In this document: positions 41,076-49,044 of the stretch, piece after piece
Layout of the letters: each line of letters opens with the position of its first letter
Numbering within the stretch: position 1 is the stretch's first letter
Origin: an uncultured Lachnospiraceae bacterium
GTDB lineage: Bacteria > Bacillota > Clostridia > Lachnospirales > Lachnospiraceae
Direction: 5' to 3'
Length of the DNA: 64,000 nucleotides
Assembly (NCBI GenBank): GCA_910577785.1
Contig: CAJTNT010000006.1
Location: forward strand, 32,023-96,022
Program-made: the position numbers and the translations under genes
Notes under the pieces: model-generated
What the model saw: only the letters and a program-made list of their open reading frames with translations
What the model was told of the DNA's origin: nothing
Database searches by the model: none

Positions 41076-41401
41076 TTATCTGCATTTCCAATGGCATTAT
41101 ACCCCTGGCGGATAAAATTAACATATCCTGTTATACGAAATGGTAAAATTAACAGTGATGCCCTACTAAGATGAGTATGAAAACCATACATGATTCAAGA
41201 ATTGATAGAATTGGGTGTGAAAAGTACCAGAATTTACCCTGCGCATTGATTTTTCCAAGATACCCTGTTGAAAAAAAGAAAGGCATATGTTACTATGTAG
41301 ACGGAAACAAGTAATACAATCGGGTCAGAACTGCCAGAAAAGACAGAGGCTATTTATTATTTTAGGCATCTATAAGTGCGATATGTACAAGGGAGGCAGA
41401 T
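41076..41401. other. Spacer between switch 2 and the ATPase gene
   Basis: No convincing gene. AAAATTAACA occurs twice (near 41116 and 41151). An open stretch at 41171-41314 could code about 47 aa (MSMKTIHDSRIDRIGCEKYQ...), but it has no ribosome site and no recognisable homologue. The ATPase ribosome site GGGAGG ends the spacer. Confidence 0.4.
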
Positions 41402-42730
41402 ATGAATAAAAAATGGACGCTCCATATTGAGAATTTTGCAAAAATCAAAAGCGCAGATGTCACGATTGCACCATTGATATGCTTTGTAGGCGACAATAAC
41501 AGCGGAAAAAGCTATCTGATGAGCTTGTTATGGGGGATATTAACATTAGGGAAAGACCTTTTTCCAAAGAAGCCTTCTGAATCCAAAATTTATAAGCAAT
41601 GCGAAGGCTGGCTGAAGGCGCATCTCAATATCGAAACTGAATTATCTGAACACGATATGGGACTGTATGTAGATTGGTTTAATGATTTATTAAATACCCA
41701 GAAAAAATCATTTATCAAAAAAATTTTCAACTATAACGTTGAGGCCGAGAAGATAAAAATAATAAATTATAAAAGAAACAAGCCTATTAAAATCATCTGG
41801 GAAAAATCAGGCTCCAGGTATTCTGTAACGGAAAAGTATATTAAATTTCCTGAAACAGACACACCGAATAAAAACGAATTGCTGCGGATGAATGCCTATA
41901 TTTGTTGGAATTTATTAATGGAAGGTATTGCAGCGCCTCTGTATACGCCAATTGTGAAAGGACGGCGTACGGGTGAGCCCATCTATTTACCCGCATCAAG
42001 GACAGGATTTATGCTCACATACACGCAATTAATCGAAAATTCAATACAGATCAGCTTTTCGCCGGAATTACATGAAAATACAAGCACGCTTACTCTGCCA
42101 TATGTGGATTTTTTACAGTTAATCACAAAATTCGAGATTAACAGAAAAGACAGTAAAAAGTATGCAAAAATTATTGAATTTATTGAAAAAAATATGACAA
42201 AGGGAAATCTATCCGTAACAAAAGATATGTTGCCAGTTATTACGTATCAGCCAGAAGGAAGTGACCAAGAAATCCCGCTATATATTGCATCCTCTATCGT
42301 ATCGGAAATATCGCCATTGCTATTGATACTGAAATCAGGAATCAATTTTAAGGCAATGATTATCGAAGAACCTGAAGCACATCTACATCCGGAATTACAG
42401 CAGAAAATGGCCCAGCTGATCATTAACTTAATGAATATCGGCGTACCAATATGGATTACTACTCACAGTGATACCATATTACAGCATATCAATAATATGA
42501 TGAAGCTGAAAAACCATGTACGGAGCAGCGAATTACAGCAGGAGTACGGCTACAGGAAATCAGATCTCCTTAGCAGTACAGATATTCAGATGTATCAGTT
42601 TGCGGCGGAAAAAAATGGAAACGCAAAGCTGATCCCATTGGAGGCAACAAAATATGGGTTTGTTGTCCCAACGTTTAACAATGCCATTGAGAAAATAGTG
42701 GAGGAAGTATATGCGTTTCAGGAGGACTGA
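41402..42730 (+). CDS. AAA/ABC-type ATPase (OLD-like), first gene of a putative defence pair
   Basis: 442 aa. Walker A GDNNSGKSYL at about residue 31, then a long middle region. AMIIEEPEAHLHPELQQKMA (signature-adjacent Walker B with EPEAHLHP) and WITTHSDTILQHI (H-loop) lie towards the end. This layout (N-terminal Walker A right after a short strand, EPExHLHP) is that of the AAA_21/OLD-type ATPases found in many phage-defence systems. It lacks a TOPRIM domain, so the nuclease would be supplied by the next gene, whose start is 3 bases away. AT-rich DNA suggests transfer. Confidence 0.8.
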   Translation: MNKKWTLHIENFAKIKSADVTIAPLICFVGDNNSGKSYLMSLLWGILTLGKDLFPKKPSESKIYKQCEGWLKAHLNIETELSEHDMGLYVDWFNDLLNTQKKSFIKKIFNYNVEAEKIKIINYKRNKPIKIIWEKSGSRYSVTEKYIKFPETDTPNKNELLRMNAYICWNLLMEGIAAPLYTPIVKGRRTGEPIYLPASRTGFMLTYTQLIENSIQISFSPELHENTSTLTLPYVDFLQLITKFEINRKDSKKYAKIIEFIEKNMTKGNLSVTKDMLPVITYQPEGSDQEIPLYIASSIVSEISPLLLILKSGINFKAMIIEEPEAHLHPELQQKMAQLIINLMNIGVPIWITTHSDTILQHINNMMKLKNHVRSSELQQEYGYRKSDLLSSTDIQMYQFAAEKNGNAKLIPLEATKYGFVVPTFNNAIEKIVEEVYAFQED

Positions 42731-42732
42731 AA

Positions 42733-43356
42733 ATGATTGAAGACCGGGTACGATATGGGGTGGATAGTTTTCTGGAAGATAATTTTTTTCTTCCTCCTAA
42801 GGAGTCGTATTGCTTGGAAGAAAGAACAGAATCTGGAAGGAGTGAACTGCTGGTAAATATAAAAGGCGATAATCTGTGCAGTGAAGATTATGACCATAAA
42901 GGAAAATGCAATTTTCTCAAAGAGAACAGCCCCTTTAAGATAAAACGAAGCGTAGACCATGTATTGCTTCAGAAAAAGAATGGCAAATGGATACTACATC
43001 TTATTGAATTGAAAAGCAAGGTTGACAATAAAAAATGGTATGAAATAAAGCAAAAAATACGCGCCAGTTATTTTAATATCTGTGCTTTAGAAAAAATATT
43101 AGGAATACATATTGATGAGGTCAGAACATATACAACATACGAAACAACCGGATTTTGGAATCCAAGCCGAACTACAGATCCAAAAACAATTGTCGCGCCT
43201 TTAGGCAAACCGATGCCACCCGCGCCAGAACAAGAATGGGAAAATAATGCAATCCATGTAGATGTTGGAGAATTTGTTGAATTCCGGCACCGCGCGGTTA
43301 AGATGCAAAGGACAGAGGACGGAACGAAACTGATAGGAAAGCTGAGCATTTGCTGA
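42733..43356 (+). CDS. Probable PD-(D/E)XK nuclease-like partner
   Basis: 207 aa, not a named family to me. SVDHVLLQKKNGKWILHLIE runs into LKSKV: an Asp in a strand, then about 15 residues later Glu-x-Lys in the next strand, which is the PD-(D/E)XK nuclease pattern. The C-terminal third is not recognised. It is 3 bases downstream of the ATPase gene and ends at the edge of the broken relB relic, so the pair looks like a two-gene inserted unit. Function as an effector nuclease is inferred. Confidence 0.6.
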   Translation: MIEDRVRYGVDSFLEDNFFLPPKESYCLEERTESGRSELLVNIKGDNLCSEDYDHKGKCNFLKENSPFKIKRSVDHVLLQKKNGKWILHLIELKSKVDNKKWYEIKQKIRASYFNICALEKILGIHIDEVRTYTTYETTGFWNPSRTTDPKTIVAPLGKPMPPAPEQEWENNAIHVDVGEFVEFRHRAVKMQRTEDGTKLIGKLSIC

Positions 43357-43360
43357 TTTT

Positions 43361-43462
43361 AAAAAATGCCTGTTTTGTCTGCCCCATTGCATTGAGCATT
43401 TCACTCAGTTCTTCGTATACTGTGTCTTCCAATCTGATACTTATTGTTTTCGTATCAACCAA
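43361..43462 (-). pseudogene. Truncated RelB/DinJ-type antitoxin relic
   Basis: On the minus strand DTKTISIRLEDTVYEELSEM... QTKQAFF is the N-terminal ribbon-helix-helix part of a RelB/DinJ antitoxin. The expected ATG is replaced by GTT (a TTG lies just before it). After QAFF the frame runs into unrelated sequence at the end of the nuclease-like gene, where about 50 residues should follow. No relE-like partner remains. It marks the right edge of the inserted ATPase/nuclease pair. Confidence 0.7.
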
Positions 43463-43663
43463 CTCCTTCTTTTTTCTTTTATTATATCTACAACTGAAGT
43501 TTTTAGCAAGCTTAAAACACAGCTGCTGACGCATCTTCAAAAAGCCTAGCCCAAACAAGCAAAAACACTATAAAATCTGGCGAATGACACTTTTTTGTCT
43601 ACCCAAAATATTTTGCCAGAACCGGCAGAAGATCATGCAGATGTGCAATAGACGCAAAAATAA

Positions 43664-43691
43664 GGGTATCCCAAATCAAATTGGAATACCC
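43664..43691 (-). terminator. Terminator after the flavodoxin-family gene
   Basis: GGGTATTCCAA and TTGGGATACCC form a stem with one mismatch, followed on the minus strand by TTATTTTTG. It lies 19 bases after the stop. Confidence 0.85.
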
Positions 43692-43709
43692 CGCAATTAC
43701 AGCTAATAA

Positions 43710-44327
43710 CTACCGGACAAAATTCATCGGCGTGAACGCCTCCCTCTGGGGGATGCCATAGGCTTCCTTGCCAAGTGCAATGCTCTTCATCAGGAATGAC
43801 ATATTTTTGGCCAGTGTACGCATAATCTGCAGGCCTTCGATATCCTGGCTGGCCTCTCCTGCCGCCCTGCCATGGATGCTGTTCCAGTATTGGCTGGAAG
43901 CCACTGGCATGCCGGCAATCGTGAAGAACTTGTTCAGCTCATCGAAGGCAGCGGAAAGCCCGCCGCGCCTTGCGGCTACTACGGCTGCGCCTACCTTCAT
44001 GGTCTTATCAAAATGGGTACTGTAGAACAGCCTTGTGAGGAAGGCGATCAGGGTAGCATTTGCGGAGGCATAGTAGACGGGGCTGCCAACCACCAGGCCG
44101 TCACATTCCTGGAATTTGGGGGCCGCCTCATTTACCATATCCTGGAATACGCATTTCCCTTTTTCTGCGCAGCTGCCGCAGGCAATGCAGCCGCGGATCT
44201 CCTTGTTGCCGATATGGAGAATTTCGGATTTTATGCCTTCCTCCTGGAAAACTTTCTCCATTTCATGCAGCGCAATGGATGTGTTCCCATTTGCCCTAGG
44301 GCTTCCATTGATCATTAATACTTTCAT
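43710..44327 (-). CDS. Flavodoxin-family NAD(P)H-dependent FMN oxidoreductase
   Basis: 205 aa. Flavodoxin-like fold: MKVLMINGSPRANGNTSIAL (FMN phosphate loop), ACGSCAEKGKCVFQD (an iron-sulfur-flavoprotein-like Cys cluster, C-x2-C-x5-C), and GLVVGSPVYYASANATLIAF. It probably reduces quinones, nitro compounds or other small acceptors with FMN. Single gene with its own terminator. ATG preceded by AGGAGAG. Confidence 0.88.
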   Translation of the reverse strand: MKVLMINGSPRANGNTSIALHEMEKVFQEEGIKSEILHIGNKEIRGCIACGSCAEKGKCVFQDMVNEAAPKFQECDGLVVGSPVYYASANATLIAFLTRLFYSTHFDKTMKVGAAVVAARRGGLSAAFDELNKFFTIAGMPVASSQYWNSIHGRAAGEASQDIEGLQIMRTLAKNMSFLMKSIALGKEAYGIPQREAFTPMNFVR

Positions 44328-44398
44328 AATCCTCTCTCCTTTCTAAATAGCTTATTATTGGCTATTATGGATTATTCCGGCTCTTTTGTCTGCATTCC

Positions 44399-46594
44399 TT
44401 ACAGCTTCAGCTTGGCCAGGGCGTCTGCGAATGCATTGTTCACTGGCTCTTTGGCTTCCTTGCGCACTTTATTCATGTAATTTGCCACGTCCTTTTTGGA
44501 AACCCCGCCGCCGCTCTCTTTCTTGCGCTTCTCAAAAGCGGAAAGCTTTTCCCGGTAGCCGCAGGCGCAGACGAATTTCTGGCCTTCGCCCTCGCCCACC
44601 AGCTCCATTTTTTTGTGGCATTGGGGGCAGCGGGCGTTGGTGACGCGGGATAAGGTCTTGCGGTAGCCGCATTCCCTGTCCTGGCAGACCAGCATGCGCC
44701 CGTTTTTGTGGTTTACTTCCAGCAGAAGCTTGCCGCATTCCGGGCATTTCTTGCTGGTCAGGTTGTCATGGCGGTAGGTTTTGGAGGATGCCGCGATATC
44801 CTTGACGATATCGACCGTATAACTGCGGATTTCTGCCTCAAAGTCTTTCTTCTTGGCCTTTCCCTTGGCAATGTCGGCAAGCTCCTGCTCCCATCTCGCT
44901 GTCAGCTCCGGGGAGGTCAGCCCCTGGGGCGCAAGCTCCAGCACCTGCCGTCCCTTGGAGGTCAGGTAGATGTACTGGTCTTTTTTCTCAATCATAAAGC
45001 TGTTGAAGAGCTTCTCAATAATATCCGCACGGGTGGCGACAGTGCCAAGGCCGCCGGTTTCCCCAAGGGTCTTTTTGAGGCTCTGGTCGGCGCTTTCCAT
45101 ATATTTGACCGGGTTCTCCATCGCAGCCAGGAGGGTGGCTTCCGTAAAGGGCACGGGCGGCTTTGTCTTGCCTTCTGTAATCTTGCCCTCGCCAAAGCGT
45201 ATTTTCTGGCCCTGGACGAAGTCTGGGATACTGCCGGCTGCAGGTTCCTCATTTTCTTCGTCCTCTTCGAGAATGCCGCTGCTTGCCTGGATGGCTTTGA
45301 TTTCCTGCCAGCCGGGCTTCTGGATGACTTTTCCCTTGAGAGCCAGACGTTCGCCGCCGCAGACGGCGGTCACTTCTGTCTGCTGGTATTCGCAGGGCGG
45401 CAGAAGGGCGGCCAGGAAACGGGATACCACCAGCTCATAGATTTTACGCTCCCCATATTCCAATTCGCTGAGGCGGATGCCCTGCTCGGTGGGGATAATG
45501 GCGTGGTGGTCGGACACCTTCTTGTCGTCGACAAAGGATTTATTGCCTTTGATGGGAGCCTTGAGCAGCTTGGCGCAGACGGGCGTATAAGCGCCGCCGC
45601 GGCAGGCTTTGACACGCTCTGGCAGGGTATCCACGATATCTGCGGTCAGGTAACGGGAATCCGTCCGCGGATAGGTGACTACTTTGTAATGCTCATACAG
45701 CCGCTGCATATAATCCAGGGTCTGCTTGGCAGAAAAGCCAAACATGCGGTTGGCGTCCTGCTGGAGGGAAGTCAGGTCATATAATTGGGGGGCATAGGAT
45801 TTCTGCTGCTTCTTCTTGACTTCCTGCACCGTTCCCATGCTGCCGGATATTTTCTCTGCCGCCTTCTCGATTTCTTCCCTGGAAAATGTGGATGTGCTGT
45901 TATTTTTGGATTTCCAGCCCCATACGGCGTCCGCGCCCTTTACCTTCAGCCCGTAATATGCCTGGGGCTTAAAAGCCTTCCTCTGTGCCTCGCGCTTGGC
46001 AATCATGGCGAGGGTCGGCGTCTGCACGCGGCCGCAGGAAAGCTGCGCGTTGTGCTTGACCGTCAGCGCCCGGGTGGCGTTTAAGCCCACCAGCCAGTCT
46101 GCCTCCGCCCTGGCAACGGCAGCCTCGTACAGCTTCTGGTATTCACGGGCGTCCTTGAGCTGGGCAAAGCCCTGGCGGATGGCCTTGTCGGTCACCGAAG
46201 AAATCCACAGGCGCTTCATGGGCTTCTTTACGCCAGCTTTCTTGATAATCCAGCGGGCTACTAATTCCCCTTCCCGTCCGGCGTCTGTGGCGATTACGAT
46301 GTCTTTGATGTCTTTGCGGTGCATCTGGGCTTTGACGGCCTGGTATTGCTTGCTGGTTTTTTTGATGACCTGGATTTCCAGCTTTTCGGGCAGCATGGGG
46401 AGGGTTTCCATCTTCCATACTTTCCATTGCTCTCCGTAGCTCTCTGGGTCGGAAAGCTCAATTAAGTGGCCAAGCGCCCAGGTTACTACATAGTCCCTGC
46501 CTTCCAGGCAGCCGTTGCCGCCTTGCTTGCAGCCCAGGACACGGGCGATGTCCCTGCCAACGCTGGGTTTTTCTGCGATTACTAATGATTTCAT
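44399..46594 (-). CDS. topB: DNA topoisomerase III (TopB)
   Basis: 731 aa. TOPRIM start KSLVIAEKPSVGRDIARVL, IATDAGREGELVARW with the acidic metal residues, CGRVQTPTLAMI, and the active-site Tyr in VTYPRTDSRYLT. After about residue 600 come two or three zinc-ribbon repeats (CPECGKLLLE, CQDRECGYRK, CPQCHKKMEL, CACGYREK). It relaxes and decatenates single-stranded-containing DNA. It is similar to the accessory TopB copies of conjugative elements, but no other conjugation gene is in the window. Confidence 0.95.
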   Translation of the reverse strand: MKSLVIAEKPSVGRDIARVLGCKQGGNGCLEGRDYVVTWALGHLIELSDPESYGEQWKVWKMETLPMLPEKLEIQVIKKTSKQYQAVKAQMHRKDIKDIVIATDAGREGELVARWIIKKAGVKKPMKRLWISSVTDKAIRQGFAQLKDAREYQKLYEAAVARAEADWLVGLNATRALTVKHNAQLSCGRVQTPTLAMIAKREAQRKAFKPQAYYGLKVKGADAVWGWKSKNNSTSTFSREEIEKAAEKISGSMGTVQEVKKKQQKSYAPQLYDLTSLQQDANRMFGFSAKQTLDYMQRLYEHYKVVTYPRTDSRYLTADIVDTLPERVKACRGGAYTPVCAKLLKAPIKGNKSFVDDKKVSDHHAIIPTEQGIRLSELEYGERKIYELVVSRFLAALLPPCEYQQTEVTAVCGGERLALKGKVIQKPGWQEIKAIQASSGILEEDEENEEPAAGSIPDFVQGQKIRFGEGKITEGKTKPPVPFTEATLLAAMENPVKYMESADQSLKKTLGETGGLGTVATRADIIEKLFNSFMIEKKDQYIYLTSKGRQVLELAPQGLTSPELTARWEQELADIAKGKAKKKDFEAEIRSYTVDIVKDIAASSKTYRHDNLTSKKCPECGKLLLEVNHKNGRMLVCQDRECGYRKTLSRVTNARCPQCHKKMELVGEGEGQKFVCACGYREKLSAFEKRKKESGGGVSKKDVANYMNKVRKEAKEPVNNAFADALAKLKL

Positions 46595-46790
46595 GATTGT
46601 TGTACCTCATTGTCTGCATTTTATATTGGCATATGTTTTTATGTACTGTCTATTATGATTTTGGGAGCGAGGAATGGAAGAGCGGCAAAACGGAATGCTG
46701 CGGCCTCCTCCTTCCTCCGCTATAAATTGAAAATTGCTGCTATTTCTTGTGATTCCTCATGTGATAGCAGGTGTATGGAAGGGATATCTT
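46595..46790. other. Spacer between topB and the GH3 gene
   Basis: No gene seen; short A/T-rich promoter-like stretches only. Confidence 0.3.
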
Positions 46791-48350
46791 TCATATCTGC
46801 ATTTTTATTTTTAGGATGCGGGTTACGGATTCATTTAGACGCTCTTGTGATATGCTTCCCTGGTTCACGGCATCCAGCACTCCCTGGTATGCGCTGCGGA
46901 AGTCTGCGGGCATCAGCAGCATGTCGCTGCCTGCCTGGAAGGCTTTTATGGCTGCCTGGGCAGAGGAATATTGGTCTACAATTGCACCCATGTTCAGTGC
47001 ATCGGTCAGTACGATTCCCTGGTATCCCAGCTCGCCGCGCAGGTAGCCTTGGATAGCCGTCTGGGAGCAGGAGGCTGGTACATCGTCTCCTATGGCCTGT
47101 GGGAGGGAAATGTGGCCGACCATGACGAAGGAGACGCCTTCTGCAACGCATCTTTGGAAAGGAATTAGGTCACTTGCTTTTAGGTCTTCCCAGCTCTTAT
47201 CTGTGTAGGCGTAGCCGTTATGGGTATCCCCCAGCGTTGCCCCATGGCCGGGGAAATGCTTGATACAGCCATACACCCCCTGAGACTCCAAACCCTTTAG
47301 GTTCTGGGCAGCCATTTCGGCTACCGTCTGCGGATCGCTGCCATAGGAGCGGCGTTTGACTACCGTATTGTCGGGATTGGTGAGGGTGTCGGCTACCGGG
47401 GCAAAATCCAGGTTAAAGCCCATCCTGCTTAAGTAGCTGCCGATGGCCTGGCCGGAGGCATGGGCTCTGCTGGAATCGCCAGAGGCGCCAATCTGTGCCG
47501 TGTCCTCAAATTTCGGCACGTCAACATTGGCGCAGGATGCCACCCGGGTCACCTGGCCGCCTTCTTCGTCTACGGAAATCAGCAGCGGCAGCCCAATCCT
47601 CTCCTGTGAAAACTGCTGCTGTTTGGCAATCATGTCCGTCACCTGCTGCTCCGATACGATGTTTCCCTGGAAATAAATCAGCCCTCCCACAGGGTATTGC
47701 TCCAATGCTGCTTTTGTAGCCTCCCCGGCCTGCGTCACGGTTCCGGCTCCGGTCAGGGCTTCGGGCGTAATCAGAAAAAGCTGGGCAACCTTCTCTTCCA
47801 GGCTCATGGATGACAATTTGGCCTGGACTTTCTCCTGCAGTTCTTCTGCGCTGAGCGCCTGGGGGCTTCCTGTGCCCCCCGTTCCAGTACCCTGGCCGCT
47901 TCCTGTGCCATTCCCGATGCCCTGGCCGCTTCCTGTGCCCCCCGTTCCAGTACCCTGGCCAGCTTCGGCGTCTTGGCCTGCTCCGATGCCCTGGCCGCTT
48001 CCGAATCCTTCATTTCCAGCGCTTTGGGCATCTCCTCCTGCACCATTTCCAGCCTCTTGGGCATCTCCTCCTGCACCATTTCCAGCGTTCTGGCCGCTTC
48101 CTGTGCCATTCCCGATGCCCTGGCCGCTTCCTGTGCCTTCCGCTCCGTCCGCGCCTGGCTCTTCTCCCAGGCCAGCCTTCTTCGCTGTCCCTGCTTCTTC
48201 CGCCTGGCTCTGACCCCCTGGCCTGGCGCCATTCCCGGATAGAAACCCGCTTTGGTACACGACCAAAAGAACTGTCAGCAGCAAAAGGCTGCCTGCCAGT
48301 CCTATCAGATAGTTTGTTTGCCTCTTTTTTCTTTTTTTTCTTTTTTTCAT
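46791..48350 (-). CDS. GH3-family beta-N-acetylhexosaminidase (NagZ-like) with a repeat linker
   Basis: 519 aa. A basic N-terminus and one membrane helix (IGLAGSLLLLTVLLVVYQSG) anchor it outside the cell. Residues ~40-165 are a Gly/Thr/Ser/Gln/Ala linker of short repeats (GTGSGQGIGNG, AGNGAGGDAQ). The GH3 barrel follows: RIGLPLLISVDEEGGQVTRV, YGCIKHFPGHGATLGDTHNG (the NagZ His-Asp dyad motif) and GIVLTDALNMGAI with the nucleophile Asp. It would trim peptidoglycan or chitin-like GlcNAc units at the cell surface. Confidence 0.9.
   Translation of the reverse strand: MKKRKKRKKRQTNYLIGLAGSLLLLTVLLVVYQSGFLSGNGARPGGQSQAEEAGTAKKAGLGEEPGADGAEGTGSGQGIGNGTGSGQNAGNGAGGDAQEAGNGAGGDAQSAGNEGFGSGQGIGAGQDAEAGQGTGTGGTGSGQGIGNGTGSGQGTGTGGTGSPQALSAEELQEKVQAKLSSMSLEEKVAQLFLITPEALTGAGTVTQAGEATKAALEQYPVGGLIYFQGNIVSEQQVTDMIAKQQQFSQERIGLPLLISVDEEGGQVTRVASCANVDVPKFEDTAQIGASGDSSRAHASGQAIGSYLSRMGFNLDFAPVADTLTNPDNTVVKRRSYGSDPQTVAEMAAQNLKGLESQGVYGCIKHFPGHGATLGDTHNGYAYTDKSWEDLKASDLIPFQRCVAEGVSFVMVGHISLPQAIGDDVPASCSQTAIQGYLRGELGYQGIVLTDALNMGAIVDQYSSAQAAIKAFQAGSDMLLMPADFRSAYQGVLDAVNQGSISQERLNESVTRILKIKMQI
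47870..48130. repeat. Low-complexity repeat array coding the GH3 linker
   Basis: Many short in-frame units, chiefly CCTGGCCGCTTCCTGTGCC and CACCATTTCCAGC on the plus strand. Several stretches are exact duplicates (for example the GTACCCTGGCC block occurs twice), so length variation by recombination is likely. Confidence 0.75.
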
Positions 48351-48366
48351 AATCCTCCATCACATT

Positions 48367-49041
48367 TTACAAATTCCGTGTCCCCCTGCACCTAGGGAAG
48401 CTGCTGCATCCATAGAACTCCCCGAACATCCCCTTGCGCTTGACCATCATTGCCCCACATTTGGGGCATACTACCCCTTTGTCCTCCGTTCCTTGCTCCT
48501 GCAGCATCTTGCCGAGCCTTTCATAGCACTGCTGATTCATGATGCAGTCCTGCAGCGCACGGTGCGCGCCCTGGGTGCTAATCCCAAAATGTCCTGCCAC
48601 GTCCAACAGCCTGTGGCGGGAGAGCCCTGGCAGGCATTGCCTTGCCAGGATGAGGGTATCAATCCTATCATTTCCCACTTCTCTCCCATACAGTGTATTC
48701 ATTGCCCGGTTGATAAATTTCATATCAAATGACTGTATATTATGGCCTACCAGTATGTCATCCCCGATAAACCCCCGAAACCCTTCCATAGCCTCTGCCA
48801 GCAGAGGGGCGCTTTCCACCATCCCATCCGTGATGTGGTTTACCCGCGATGCAGCCGCCGGGATATGCCTCTGGGGATTTACCAGCGTACTGTATTGGTC
48901 GGATACCCGATGCCCCCGCACCCGGATTGCCGATATTTCTATAATCGCATCCCTCTGCCAGCTAATGCCCGTCGTCTCAAGGTCAAATACGGCATAATCT
49001 TCTACATACTGGCCAAGCAGCCTTCCTTTGTCCTGTGCCAT
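48367..49041 (-). CDS. DnaQ-like 3'-5' exonuclease with C-terminal zinc ribbon
   Basis: 224 aa. DEDDh exonuclease: YAVFDLETTGI (Exo I, Asp-Glu), LVGHNIQSFDMKFI (Exo II, Asp) and HRALQDCIMNQQC (Exo III, His and Asp). From about residue 190 a zinc ribbon of the topoisomerase type follows (VCPKCGAMMVKRKG ... GCSSFPRC). The fusion suggests a repair nuclease acting on single-stranded ends rather than the replicative proofreading subunit. It lies between the GH3 and alpha-galactosidase genes, 4 bases from the latter's end. Confidence 0.85.
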   Translation of the reverse strand: MAQDKGRLLGQYVEDYAVFDLETTGISWQRDAIIEISAIRVRGHRVSDQYSTLVNPQRHIPAAASRVNHITDGMVESAPLLAEAMEGFRGFIGDDILVGHNIQSFDMKFINRAMNTLYGREVGNDRIDTLILARQCLPGLSRHRLLDVAGHFGISTQGAHRALQDCIMNQQCYERLGKMLQEQGTEDKGVVCPKCGAMMVKRKGMFGEFYGCSSFPRCRGTRNL

Positions 49042-49044
49042 GCA

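Noticed and set aside
41171..41314. Small 47-codon open frame between switch 2 and the ATPase gene
   Set aside because: No ribosome site and no homologue recognised; kept only as a note in the spacer entry.
44708..45784. Long plus-strand open frame of 358 codons opposite topB
   Set aside because: Shadow of the strongly biased topB codons; no ribosome site and no recognisable domain.
47870..48130. Possible CRISPR array because of repeated short units
   Set aside because: The units are in frame, of uneven length and lack unique spacers; they code a Gly-rich linker.
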